Below are positions 16,879 through 25,553 of a DNA stretch of 27,819 bases, one piece after another. This stretch comes from Stenotrophomonas maltophilia. GTDB taxonomy: Bacteria > Pseudomonadota > Gammaproteobacteria > Xanthomonadales > Xanthomonadaceae. Numbering within the stretch: position 1 is the stretch's first letter; each line of letters starts with the position of its first letter. The notes under the pieces are model-generated. The model saw only the letters and a program-made list of their open reading frames with translations, had not been told where the DNA came from and made no database searches. Both the position numbers and the translations under genes were made by a program. The DNA lies in contig DEZI01000005.1 of NCBI GenBank assembly GCA_002364755.1, forward strand, positions 183,727-211,545, written 5' to 3'.

Positions 16879-17439
16879 ATGACTGTTCCCACCATCGCGG
16901 TGTTCGTTGGCAGCCTGCGCAAGGAATCCTGCAACCGCAGGCTGGCCCTTGCACTGGAAAAACTGGCCGGCGATCGCGCGCGTTTCCAGTATGTGCGCAT
17001 CGACGACCTGCCGCTGTACAACCAGGATTTCGACGGCAGCTACCCCGCCCAGGGCACCCGCCTGAAGGACGAGGTACGGGGTGCCGACGCGGTGCTGTTC
17101 GTCACCCCGGAATACAACCGCTCGGTGCCCGGTGTGCTGAAGAACGCGATCGACATCGGCTCGCGGCCGTATGGTGACAGCGCCTTCGCGGGCAAGCCGG
17201 CGGCGGTGATGGGTGCGTCCATCGGCCAGATCGGCACGGCGGTGGCCCAGCAGCACCTGCGCAACAGCCTGGCGTTCCTGGACATGCACGTGCTCGGCCA
17301 GCCGGAGGCATTCATTCACTTCAAGGATGAGCTGATCGGCGCCGACGGCACGATCCACAACGAGGGCACGCATAAGTTCCTGCAGGGCTATGTGGACCGC
17401 TTCCTGAAGCTGATCGCGGTGCACGCCAAGGGCGATTGA
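16879..17439 (+). CDS. NADPH-dependent FMN reductase family protein
   Basis: A 186-residue flavodoxin-fold reductase of the NADPH-dependent FMN reductase family (ChrR/YieF/AzoR-like). The FMN phosphate loop GSLRKESCNRRLA is at about residues 11-23. The second FMN-binding motif TPEYNRSVPGVLKNAID is near 76-92. GASIGQIGTA forms the third loop. The family reduces quinones, chromate or azo compounds with NAD(P)H; the natural substrate here is unknown. AGGAG lies 9 bases before the ATG. A hairpin separates it from asnB, so it may be its own unit. Confidence 0.9.
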   Translation: MTVPTIAVFVGSLRKESCNRRLALALEKLAGDRARFQYVRIDDLPLYNQDFDGSYPAQGTRLKDEVRGADAVLFVTPEYNRSVPGVLKNAIDIGSRPYGDSAFAGKPAAVMGASIGQIGTAVAQQHLRNSLAFLDMHVLGQPEAFIHFKDELIGADGTIHNEGTHKFLQGYVDRFLKLIAVHAKGD

Positions 17440-17457
17440 CGCTGCGTTCGGGGTTGA

Positions 17458-17540
17458 GGTCAGAGCCCTCTGCCGTGCAGAGGGATCCGCCCCCTTCCTG
17501 CCGGGGTCGGATCCCGTCGCGCAGCGGCGGGCTCTGACCC
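17458..17540. repeat. Branched (cloverleaf-like) palindromic repeat before dnaB
   Basis: The outer arms GGTCAGAGCCC (17458-17468) and GGGCTCTGACC (17529-17539) are complementary. Inside are three hairpins: CCCTCTGC/GCAGAGGG (17466-17484), GGGATCCG/CGGATCCC (17482-17515) and CCCGTCGC/GCGGCGGG with one G-T pair (17513-17531). It looks like a compound REP element. It is not a tRNA: no anticodon arm or T-loop sequence is present. Confidence 0.75.
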
Positions 17541-17562
17541 CTGTTTCCCAATCTGCGATAAT
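17534..17562 (+). promoter_or_regulatory. Putative sigma-70 promoter of dnaB
   Basis: CTGACC (17534-17539), 17 bases, GATAAT (17557-17562): four of six and five of six matches to consensus at ideal spacing. The -35 lies in the right arm of the branched repeat. The start would fall near 17569, inside or beside the palindrome ATGGGATCCCAT (17561-17572), giving a leader of about 138 bases. Confidence 0.5.
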
Positions 17563-17613
17563 GGGATCCCATAGGCTGGACAACCACGTCGCGCTGCGGC
17601 GGATATCCCCCGT

Positions 17614-17646
17614 TCGTCCACGGCTTATCCACAGGCTTGTCCATGG
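17614..17646 (+). promoter_or_regulatory. Cluster of DnaA-box-like sites upstream of dnaB
   Basis: TTATCCACA at 17625-17633 is a perfect 9-mer DnaA box. TCGTCCACG at 17614-17622 and TTGTCCATG at 17638-17646 are partial matches. A further partial match, TTGTCCAGC, is on the minus strand just upstream (17585-17577). The plus-strand sites start 11 and 13 bases apart, near one helical turn. They lie between the putative promoter and the dnaB ATG. Confidence 0.5.
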
Positions 17647-17706
17647 CCGCCGGGGTCGGCGCATGCCTACACTCGCCTGGCCCACTTTCGCAGGAAACAC
17701 CGCAGC

Positions 17707-19137
17707 ATGTCCGCCCGTTCCGGCTTCCGTTCCAACCGCAAAGAGCGCGGCGATGGCTTCGACCGCGATCGCGATGAATCGCGCATCGACCAGCTGCGCG
17801 TGCCGCCGCACTCGGTGGAAGCCGAACAGGCGGTGCTGGGTGGTCTGATGCTGGCCCCGGAAGCCTACGACCGGGTCAACGACCAGCTGACCGAGACCGA
17901 TTTCTATCGCCGCGATCACCAGATGATCTACCGGGCGATCCGCGAGCTGTCCGAGCGCGACCGTCCGTTCGATGCGGTGACCCTGGGCGAGTGGTTCGAG
18001 TCGCAGGGCAGGATGGAGCTGGTCGGCGATGGCGCCTACCTGATCGAGTTGGCCAGCACCACGCCGTCGGCGGCAAACATCGTGGCCTACGCTGAGATCG
18101 TGCGCGACAAGGCGGTGTTGCGGCAGCTGATCCAGGTCGGCACCGACATCGTCAACGATGGCTTCCAGCCCGAAGGCCGCGACAGCAGCGAACTGCTGGC
18201 CTCGGCCGAAAAGAGCGTGTTCGCCATCGCCGAGCAGGGCGCGCGGGGCCGCACCGACTTCGTGGCCATGCCCGGCGCGCTGAAGGATGCGTTCGAGGAA
18301 CTGCGCAACCGCTTCGAGAACGGCGGCAACATCACCGGTCTGCCGACCGGTTACACCGACTTCGACGCGATGACCGCCGGCCTGCAGCCGACCGACCTGA
18401 TCATTCTTGCCGCGCGCCCGGCGATGGGCAAGACCACCTTCGCGCTGAACATCGCCGAGTACGCGGCGATCAAGTCGAAGAAGGGCGTGGCCGTGTTCTC
18501 GATGGAAATGTCCGCATCGCAGCTGGCGATGCGCCTGATTTCCTCCAACGGCCGCATCAATGCCTCGCGCCTGCGTACCGGCCAGCTGGAAGACGAGGAC
18601 TGGAGCCGCGTCACCAGTGCGATCAAGATGCTGAAGGAAACCAAGATCTTCATCGACGATACGCCGGGCGTGTCGCCGGAGATCCTGCGTTCCAAGTGCC
18701 GCCGCCTGAAGCGCGAGCACGACCTGGGCCTGATCGTGATCGACTACCTGCAGCTGATGAGCGTGCCGGGCAACAGCGAAAACCGCGCGACCGAAATTTC
18801 GGAGATCTCGCGATCGCTGAAGGGCCTGGCCAAGGAACTGAACGTGCCGGTGATCGCGCTTTCGCAGCTCAACCGATCGCTGGAAACGCGTACCGACAAG
18901 CGCCCGGTGATGGCCGACCTTCGCGAATCGGGCGCAATCGAGCAGGACGCGGACATGATCGTCTTCATCTACCGCGACGATTACTACAACAAGGAAAATT
19001 CGCCGGACAAGGGCCTGGCCGAGATCATCATCGGCAAGCACCGTGGTGGCCCCACCGGTTCGTGCAAGCTGAAATTCTTCGGCGAGTACACGCGCTTCGA
19101 CAACCTGTCGCACGATTCGGTTGGTTCGTTCGAGTAA
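17707..19137 (+). CDS. dnaB: Replicative DNA helicase DnaB
   Basis: A 476-residue DnaB, the hexameric 5'-3' helicase of the replication fork. A short basic, charged tail (1-27) precedes the N-terminal domain, which begins RVPPHSVEAEQAVLGGLML. The RecA-like domain has Walker A ARPAMGKTT (about 235-243), FSMEMSASQLAMRL, Walker B LIVIDYLQL (about 341-349), SQLNRSLETR and the arginine-finger region GKHRGGPTG (about 442-450). The length is normal. AGGAAA lies 9 bases before the ATG. The upstream region has a promoter candidate and DnaA-box-like sites, which suggests DnaA control. Confidence 0.97.
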   Translation: MSARSGFRSNRKERGDGFDRDRDESRIDQLRVPPHSVEAEQAVLGGLMLAPEAYDRVNDQLTETDFYRRDHQMIYRAIRELSERDRPFDAVTLGEWFESQGRMELVGDGAYLIELASTTPSAANIVAYAEIVRDKAVLRQLIQVGTDIVNDGFQPEGRDSSELLASAEKSVFAIAEQGARGRTDFVAMPGALKDAFEELRNRFENGGNITGLPTGYTDFDAMTAGLQPTDLIILAARPAMGKTTFALNIAEYAAIKSKKGVAVFSMEMSASQLAMRLISSNGRINASRLRTGQLEDEDWSRVTSAIKMLKETKIFIDDTPGVSPEILRSKCRRLKREHDLGLIVIDYLQLMSVPGNSENRATEISEISRSLKGLAKELNVPVIALSQLNRSLETRTDKRPVMADLRESGAIEQDADMIVFIYRDDYYNKENSPDKGLAEIIIGKHRGGPTGSCKLKFFGEYTRFDNLSHDSVGSFE

Positions 19138-19142
19138 GCCCC

Positions 19143-19163
19143 GCGCCGGGTAATGCCCGGCGC
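19143..19163. repeat. REP-like hairpin after dnaB
   Basis: A perfect 8-bp stem GCGCCGGG/CCCGGCGC with a TAATG loop lies 5 bases after the dnaB stop. There is no T run, so its role as a terminator is uncertain. The 19164-19291 stretch after it shows no clear promoter. Confidence 0.6.
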
Positions 19164-19291
19164 TCAAGTTCCCACGTGACCTGCCGTTACTGCACCGGTA
19201 CCAGGGGGAAACATCACCGTCCATGGCCCATTGCTGCACGCGCGGCGATGGACCGGCGCGTGCGCCCCCTTCATTCATGGGGAACGGATCG

Positions 19292-22200
19292 ATGTCGGCG
19301 GCAGCAAGGAAGAGTGGGTTGGGGCGCGGCGTCGTCTGGATGTGCGTGGTGCTCTTGCAGTTGCTGGCAGGTACGGGCGTCGCGCAGGCGGCGTCGGCGG
19401 CGTGCGAGGCGATCAACCTGGTGGGCGCGACGACCAGCTACACAAACCGGTTTTTGGCGACGGACTTCCTGCCCGGCGAGTCGGTGGCCGTGAGCTTTTC
19501 GGATAACGGTGGCAACGTTGGCGGTCCGTCCATCGGAAGCGAACTGGTCAACCTGCGCAGCCGAGACACCGTGCAGATCGTCCTGGACTACCGCAGCAAT
19601 ACCGGTGCGGCAGGGCCGCACAGCGCGACTGCATCCAGCAGCTTCCTGAGCAACTACGGCCTTTACATCCGTATCACCAGCGGAACCTACATCAGTCCAG
19701 TACAGCTGCGTTGCACGGCCGAGGCCGCACAGCCCCTTCAGCTGGTCAGCCCGGGCGTCCAGCAGTTCACGGTTGGCTCGGCGGTTGATGTCAACCTGAC
19801 CGCCAGTGGCGGCACCCCGCCTTACAGCTTCGGCATCAACAGTGGCATGTTGCCCGCCGGGCTGGTGTTTGAACCCTCGGGCCGCCTGCATGGCACGCCG
19901 CAGGTCGCGGGCACGTTCAGCGTCAGCGTGGAGCTCACCGATGCCGCGGCCGCCAGCGCACACCAACCGCTGACAGGCAGCATCGCGGCCATTGCGCCCG
20001 ATGCCCCCGGCCAGGTCATGGCCGTCGCCAGCGATGGGCAGGCCGTGGTCAGCTTCACCGCACCGGTGCAGACGGGCGGCGCGCCCATTGTCGAGTACGC
20101 CGTGATGGCGTCCACGGGCGAGTGGGCGCTCGGCACGCAGTCGCCGATCACGGTGACCGGTCTTGCCAATGGCATGCCCGTGCAGTTCCAGGTGATCGCC
20201 AACAACGGCAGCCAGGCCAGCCAGCCGTCGCTGGCAAGCGCCGCGGTCACGCCGATGACCGGGCAGACGATCCAGTTCGATGCGCCCGGTGACCGGCCGT
20301 TGGGTTCACTGCTGGCATTGCAGGCCACCGCGAGCAGCGGTCTGGCCGTCGAGTACGAGAGCCTGACTCCGCTGGTCTGCGTGCTGGAAAGTGCAGGCAA
20401 CCTGCGCCTGTCCGCGCTCGGCACCTGCACGGTGCGCGCACTGCAGCCCGGCAACGCCGGCACGCGTGCGGCGCAGCCGGTGGAGCGCAGTTTCAGCGTC
20501 GTCGCGGCCCAGGCGTCGGCGCCGACCCTGCGTCGCGTCGAACGGATCGGCGCAAGCAGCGTGGACGTGTACTTCGATGTACCCGCCAGCGACGGTGGCA
20601 GTGCCATCCTCTCTTACGAGGTGGCAGCGCGCCCGGGTGGTGCTGTGGTCAGCGGTGGCTCCAGCCCGGTACGCATGAGCCGCCTGCACGCAGGCACGAC
20701 CTATACCTTCGCGGTGCGTGCGCGCACCGCGACAGGGCCCGGCACGTTCTCCGCCGAGTCCGACCCGGTGACGATGCCGACCGTGCCGCGCGTGACCGGC
20801 CTGCAGGTGCCGGCCGACGGCCGCTACCTCGCCGGTGCCAGCCTCGATTTCCTGCTGGCCTTGGACCAGCCGGCAATCGTGCAGGGCGTGCCCGAGCTGC
20901 TGCTGTCGATTGGCGGGCAGCGCGTAGCCGCGACCTATCGCGCTGGCTCGGGCAGCAACCTGCTGTCTTTCAGCTACACCGTATTGCCGGGCCAGTTGGA
21001 CGAGGACGGCATCGGCATCGACGGCCTGCAGCTGGCCGGTGGCAGCATCCGCAATGCCGATGGCATCGACGCTGTGCTGGCGCTGGCAGGCGTGGGCGCT
21101 ACCGGCGGCATATTGGTTGGCGCGCAGCCGGCTGCCGCGCCGTCCATCACCGGCGTGGTTGCAGGCGATGGCGTGGCGACGCTGCAGTTCGCAGCGCCCG
21201 CGCAGGATGGCGGCAGCCCGGTGCTGGATTACCTGGTGACCGCGCAGCCCGGTGGCCTGCAGCAGCAGGCAACCGGTTCACCGGTGGTGTTCACCGGCCT
21301 GCGCAACGGCATCGCGTACCGCTTCACGATCACCGCGCGTACCGCGGCCGGCTTGGGCGTGGTGTCCACGGCATCGGACGACGTGGTGCCGATGGCGCAG
21401 CAGCAGATCCAGTTCGACGCGATCGATGCACAGCCGTTCGGCAGCACACCGCAGGTGCTGGCCATCGCCAGCAGTGGCCTGCCGGTCGCGCTGTCCAGCA
21501 GCACGCCCCGGGTCTGCAGCGTCGCTGCCGATGGCCGGGTGACCCTGCTTGCGGCAGGCACCTGCAGCATCGATGCCGACCAGGCGGGTGACACCGCGAC
21601 CCATGCCGCAGCACGCGTCAGCCGCTCGTTCGCGGTGCTGGCCGTGGTGCCGGGCGCGCCGCGCATCACCGCGGTCGTGCTTGATGCGGGCAGCGTGGAC
21701 GTGAGCTTCCAGGCGCCGACGTTCGATGGCGGCAGCGCGGTCGACAGCTATCTGCTGCAGGCGTTGCCGGGCGGGCAGAGCGCGCGCGGCAGCGGCAGTC
21801 CGCTGCGCATCGACGGGCTGCCGGCCGGCATCGCGCATCGCTTCGTGGTCACCGCCTTCAATGCGGCGGGTGCTGGCGTGGCATCGCTGCCATCCGACCC
21901 GCTCACCATGCAGGGCGCACCGGTGGTGACCGGCGTGCAGGTGCCATCGGTCGGCCGCTACCTCGCCGGCCAGGTGCTGTCCTTTGCGGTGCAGTTCGAC
22001 CAGGCCCTGCAGGTGGGCGCTGCGCCGCAGCTGCTGCTGCGCATCGGCAGCCAGCGCCGCGTGGCCACGCTTTCGGCGGTGGAGACGGATGCGCAGGGCG
22101 GCGTGCTGCGCTTCCAGTACTCGCTGCAGGCCGATGACCGCGACGAAGATGGCATCGAGGTGGAATCGCTGCAGGCCGCCGCCGGCAGCCTGCGCAATGC

Positions 22201-24901
22201 ACAGGGCACCGACGCGCGTGCGGCGCTGGCCAATGTGGGGGCGACCACGGGCGTACGCGTGGGCGCCGACCTGCCGTCGGCCGTCGCCAACGTGCGCGGC
22301 GTGGCCGGTGATGGACAGGTGCAGGTGTATTTCGATGCGGGGTCGGCCGGCAGTGGCGCCATCATCGATTACACGGTGACCGCGCAGCCGGGAGGCATCA
22401 GCGCCACCGGTACGAGCTCGCCGGTCACCGTGCGTGGCCTGGCCAACGGTAGTATTTACCATTTCGTGGTGGTTGCACGCAGCGAGTACGGCAGCGGCGC
22501 GGCGTCGGCTGCCTCGGCAGCGGTGGTGCCGTTGCCGGATCTGGCCGTGGCCGATTCCAGCATCGCCGTGCCTTACGGGGCTGCCGCCGTCGTGCTGCCG
22601 CTGTCGGTCGCCGGTGTGGCCGAGCAGGTGCAGGTGGCCGTGGGCCCCCAGCATGGCCGGGTTGACGTGCAGGGCATGACGCTGCGGTACACGCCGGCCG
22701 CGGGCTATGCCGGCACCGACAGCATCACCTACACCGTCAGCGATGGCTTCCGCACGTCGGCGCCGGCCAGCATCACGATCACCATTGACACGCCGACCGT
22801 GATCCTGCAGTCCGCCGTGTTGCCGCAGGCCGTGGCCGGCACGGCGCTGGACGCGCAGCTGTCCAGCAGCGGTGGCGCAGCGCCTTACACCTACGCGATG
22901 GTTGGCGGCAGTCTGCCGACGGGCCTCAGTCTGGATCGCAGCGGGCACCTGGCGGGTACGCCGGTCGCGGCGGGTCGTTTCGAGATCGAGGTCGAGGTGA
23001 CCGACAGCAGTTCCGGCAGCGGTCCCTTCCGCGGGCGCCGCGCATTCGTGCTGGACGTGGCGGCGCCGCAGATCGAGGAAGTGGAAGCGCCGCTGCCGCC
23101 TGTAACCCAGGCCGGCCCGGTCAGCCTGCGCCTGCAGGCGCGTGGCGGTACCGCGCCGTATGCGTTCCGCCTGATGTCGGGCGCGCTGCCGCCCGGCGTG
23201 CTGCTGTCCAGCGACGGCCAGCTGCAGGGCGTGGCTACCCTGGCCGGCGTGTTCGATTTTGATGTGGAAGTCAGCGATACCTACGGCTTCACCGGCGTGG
23301 CGCGCTACCAGCTGAAGATCGCGCAGGCCGCGCAGGCGATCACCGGCTTCAGCGTGGAGCCTGCAACGCCGGTCTACAGCGAGGGCGGCAGCTTCGAGGT
23401 CTCCGCCCAGGGCGGCGCGTCGGGCCAGCCGCTGCGTTTCGGCAGCAGCAGCCCTGCGGTCTGCAGTGTGAGCGGCACCCGTGTAGCGATGCTGGCGGCG
23501 GGGCGTTGCGTGCTGACCGTGGACCAGGACGGCGATGCCAACCATGAAGCGGCACCGCAGCAGCAACGCATCGTCGAGATCGCGCTGGCCGTGCCGGTGC
23601 TGGCGTGGAGTGCCGATCTGCAGCGCCTGCTGGAACAGGGCAGCTTCGAACTGCCGCTGCCGACCAGCGCCAGCCCGGGGGCCTTCAGCTTCCACAGCAG
23701 TGACACTGCGGTGGCCAGCATCGACGGCCGCACCGTGCACGTGCACGGCGAAGGTCGTGCGGTGATCACTGCCGAACAGACCGCTGCGGGCAGCTATGCC
23801 GCGGCCAGTGCCGAGCTGGTACTGGTGGTGAACGTGCGCCCGGACCCGACCCGTGACCCGGGTGTGACCGGGCTGCTGCAGGCACAGGTGGACGCCAGCG
23901 TGCGCTTCGCCAACGCGCAGCAGGCCAACATCCGCGAGCGCCTGCGCCAGGTGCGTGCCGGCGGCAACGCGGACAGCAACACGCTGTCGGTGTCGACCGG
24001 CGCGCGTGGACCGGATGCGGCGTCGCTGCCGCTGGGCCAGGCGATGGCGAACGAGCGTCCGCTGCTGCCCGCTGGCTGGGGCACCTGGGCTTCGGGCTCG
24101 GCTACCTATGGCCGGGGCGGCCCGAGCGGGGCAGGGCGGTACGACCTTCGCAGCGACGGACTGACCGTGGGCGTGGATCGTCGCCTTGGTGACAGTGCGC
24201 TGTGGGGCCTGGCCGGCAGCATCGGCCGCAACGGCAGCGAGCAGGATGATGCGCGCACGCGCCTGCAGGCCGACCAGCGTTCGCTGGCGCTGTATGGCCT
24301 GTGGCGCGGCAGCGAACACGTGTTCGTCGATGCGGTGCTGGCCACCGGCGACCTGCGCTTCGACCTGCAGCGCTGGAGCCGCGATGCCGGTGCGATCGCG
24401 GTGGCCCGTCGCGAGGGCTCGCAGTGGTTCGGTTCGCTGGCGCTGGGCTATGAGCAGGTGCTGTCGGGCATGCGCATGAGTGGCTACGCACGGGTAGATG
24501 GCAGCCGCAGCACGCTGGATGCCTACCGCGAGCATGGGCTGGGCGAACTGGATCTGGCCTACGGCCGCCACGTCGTCGACAGCCGCGCGCTGGCGTTCGG
24601 CCTGGAAGGCAGCGCGGTCGAAACGGCCGAGGCGCGCCTGCGCCCGTTCTGGAGCATCGAATACCGGCAGGCGCTGCAGGATCGCGGCGAGGCGACGTTG
24701 AACTACGCCGCGTGGGCGCGTCCGCAGGACTACCGCCTGGCGATGCGCAGCTACAACGACGATCTGCTGTCGCTGTCAGCTGGCGTGGATGTGTCCATCG
24801 CGCGCGGCTGGATCCTGTCGCTGCTGCTGGGCCATGAACAGGCCCGGGGCAGCGATCGTTCCAGCAGCGTCGGCCTGCGCCTGAGCAGCGGCAGCCGCTG
24901 A
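19292..24901 (+). CDS. Large modular autotransporter adhesin-like protein (type Va)
   Basis: A 1869-residue protein. A signal peptide ends at about AQA33. The passenger is a string of beta-sandwich modules: He_PIG-like (149-235), FnIII (235-323), a two-cysteine QIQFDA module (323-409), FnIII (409-495), a GRYLAG module (495-612), then the same four types again (FnIII 613-702, QIQFDA 702-786, FnIII 786-873, GRYLAG 873-992), FnIII (993-1081), cadherin-like Big_9 (1081-1167), two He_PIG (1167-1343) and two further Ig-like modules (1343-1516). A linker with an amphipathic helix (QAQVDASVRFANAQQANIRE) leads to an autotransporter beta-barrel (about 1593-1869, beginning GWGTWASGSATYGRG). No protease or lipase catalytic motif is seen, so surface adhesion is the likeliest role. 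The last residues are SSGSR rather than a terminal aromatic residue. The ATG at 19292 has GGGGA upstream; 19277 is also possible. Confidence 0.9.
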   Translation: MSAAARKSGLGRGVVWMCVVLLQLLAGTGVAQAASAACEAINLVGATTSYTNRFLATDFLPGESVAVSFSDNGGNVGGPSIGSELVNLRSRDTVQIVLDYRSNTGAAGPHSATASSSFLSNYGLYIRITSGTYISPVQLRCTAEAAQPLQLVSPGVQQFTVGSAVDVNLTASGGTPPYSFGINSGMLPAGLVFEPSGRLHGTPQVAGTFSVSVELTDAAAASAHQPLTGSIAAIAPDAPGQVMAVASDGQAVVSFTAPVQTGGAPIVEYAVMASTGEWALGTQSPITVTGLANGMPVQFQVIANNGSQASQPSLASAAVTPMTGQTIQFDAPGDRPLGSLLALQATASSGLAVEYESLTPLVCVLESAGNLRLSALGTCTVRALQPGNAGTRAAQPVERSFSVVAAQASAPTLRRVERIGASSVDVYFDVPASDGGSAILSYEVAARPGGAVVSGGSSPVRMSRLHAGTTYTFAVRARTATGPGTFSAESDPVTMPTVPRVTGLQVPADGRYLAGASLDFLLALDQPAIVQGVPELLLSIGGQRVAATYRAGSGSNLLSFSYTVLPGQLDEDGIGIDGLQLAGGSIRNADGIDAVLALAGVGATGGILVGAQPAAAPSITGVVAGDGVATLQFAAPAQDGGSPVLDYLVTAQPGGLQQQATGSPVVFTGLRNGIAYRFTITARTAAGLGVVSTASDDVVPMAQQQIQFDAIDAQPFGSTPQVLAIASSGLPVALSSSTPRVCSVAADGRVTLLAAGTCSIDADQAGDTATHAAARVSRSFAVLAVVPGAPRITAVVLDAGSVDVSFQAPTFDGGSAVDSYLLQALPGGQSARGSGSPLRIDGLPAGIAHRFVVTAFNAAGAGVASLPSDPLTMQGAPVVTGVQVPSVGRYLAGQVLSFAVQFDQALQVGAAPQLLLRIGSQRRVATLSAVETDAQGGVLRFQYSLQADDRDEDGIEVESLQAAAGSLRNAQGTDARAALANVGATTGVRVGADLPSAVANVRGVAGDGQVQVYFDAGSAGSGAIIDYTVTAQPGGISATGTSSPVTVRGLANGSIYHFVVVARSEYGSGAASAASAAVVPLPDLAVADSSIAVPYGAAAVVLPLSVAGVAEQVQVAVGPQHGRVDVQGMTLRYTPAAGYAGTDSITYTVSDGFRTSAPASITITIDTPTVILQSAVLPQAVAGTALDAQLSSSGGAAPYTYAMVGGSLPTGLSLDRSGHLAGTPVAAGRFEIEVEVTDSSSGSGPFRGRRAFVLDVAAPQIEEVEAPLPPVTQAGPVSLRLQARGGTAPYAFRLMSGALPPGVLLSSDGQLQGVATLAGVFDFDVEVSDTYGFTGVARYQLKIAQAAQAITGFSVEPATPVYSEGGSFEVSAQGGASGQPLRFGSSSPAVCSVSGTRVAMLAAGRCVLTVDQDGDANHEAAPQQQRIVEIALAVPVLAWSADLQRLLEQGSFELPLPTSASPGAFSFHSSDTAVASIDGRTVHVHGEGRAVITAEQTAAGSYAAASAELVLVVNVRPDPTRDPGVTGLLQAQVDASVRFANAQQANIRERLRQVRAGGNADSNTLSVSTGARGPDAASLPLGQAMANERPLLPAGWGTWASGSATYGRGGPSGAGRYDLRSDGLTVGVDRRLGDSALWGLAGSIGRNGSEQDDARTRLQADQRSLALYGLWRGSEHVFVDAVLATGDLRFDLQRWSRDAGAIAVARREGSQWFGSLALGYEQVLSGMRMSGYARVDGSRSTLDAYREHGLGELDLAYGRHVVDSRALAFGLEGSAVETAEARLRPFWSIEYRQALQDRGEATLNYAAWARPQDYRLAMRSYNDDLLSLSAGVDVSIARGWILSLLLGHEQARGSDRSSSVGLRLSSGSR

Positions 24902-24925
24902 GGCCGTCAGCGCGGTAAAGCCTTC

Positions 24926-24955
24926 GGTGGCGCCGGGTCCGGCCCGGCGACCACC
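24926..24955 (+). terminator. Strong hairpin after the autotransporter gene
   Basis: GGTGGCGCCGGG and CCCGGCGACCACC pair along 11 bp with one bulged base around a short loop, 24 bases after the stop. There is no T tract, so it is either a REP-like element or a stabiliser/terminator. Confidence 0.5.
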
Positions 24956-25068
24956 GCTGCACCGGGTTTCATCGCCCCCAGCCCGGTTTCGTCGCAATCC
25001 GTTTGCGGCGGCTGCGGGCGGGCGGCACGGTGGTCACAGGCGGCAGGGTGCCGCCCAAGGAGACCGTC

Positions 25069-25281
25069 ATGAAGACCCTGTTCGCGCTGGGCGTGTGGTG
25101 CCTGCTGTTCGTGCTGTGCTGGCCCTTGGCGCTGCTGGCGCTGATCGCCTGGCCGTTCGTCTGGCTGCTGAGCCTGCCGTTCCGCCTGGTCGGTATCACC
25201 TTCTCGGCGTTGTTCGCCTTCCTGCGTGCGCTGTTCATGCTGCCGGCCCGCGTGCTGGGCGGCCGTGCGGTGGCGGGATGA
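25069..25281 (+). CDS. Small hydrophobic membrane protein
   Basis: A 70-residue protein, nearly all hydrophobic and rich in Leu, Trp and Phe. It has about two membrane helices (roughly 4-34 and 40-58) and a basic tail (LPARVLGGRAVAG). I do not recognise a family. AAGGAG six bases before the ATG is a strong ribosome site and sets the start. The last codons overlap the next gene by four bases (ATGA), so the two are translated together. Confidence 0.75.
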   Translation: MKTLFALGVWCLLFVLCWPLALLALIAWPFVWLLSLPFRLVGITFSALFAFLRALFMLPARVLGGRAVAG

Positions 25282-25553
25282 AGGTGCTGCTGCTGGTTGC
25301 CCTGGCAGCGCTGGCCGGCCCGGCACTGGCGCAGTCGCCGGTACCGTCCTCGGCGTGGTTGGAGCGCCAGCAGACGGCCGCTGCCGATGAGGCGGATGCG
25401 GCCGGGTCCAGGTCTGCGAAAGCGCCCGAGGCCAAGGAGCGCTGTCGGGTCGTGAAGCAATGGAAAGTGGGGGACACCGTGGTCAAGCATCGCGTCTGTG
25501 ATGACCCGCCAAAGCCGGTGCTCAACGCTGCATCAGGCGGCCATCCCCTGTAG
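25278..25553 (+). CDS. Small secreted protein of unknown function
   Basis: A 91-residue protein with a clear Sec signal peptide (MKVLLLVALAALAGPALA, cleavage after residue 18). The mature part is hydrophilic, with Ala/Glu/Asp-rich residues 28-50, then ERCRVVKQWKVGDTVVKHRVCDDPPKPV, where Cys56 and Cys74 may form a disulfide. The family is not recognised. It overlaps the small membrane protein by ATGA. Its TAG stop codon is the TAG of the GTAG head of a SMAG element, so the natural C-terminus may have been set by repeat insertion. Confidence 0.75.
   Translation: MKVLLLVALAALAGPALAQSPVPSSAWLERQQTAAADEADAAGSRSAKAPEAKERCRVVKQWKVGDTVVKHRVCDDPPKPVLNAASGGHPL

Noticed and set aside
17458..17540. A tRNA or tRNA-like gene
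   Set aside because: The fold is cloverleaf-like, but there is no T-loop, D-loop or anticodon consensus and the arm lengths are wrong. It fits a compound palindromic repeat.
16537..19416. Open frame of 959 codons on the minus strand across asnB, the FMN reductase gene and dnaB
   Set aside because: It crosses three real genes and their intergenic signals and shows only shadow-type composition.
21278..24571. Open frame of 1097 codons on the minus strand inside the autotransporter gene
   Set aside because: Same shadow composition; the plus strand encodes clear repeated domains and a beta-barrel.
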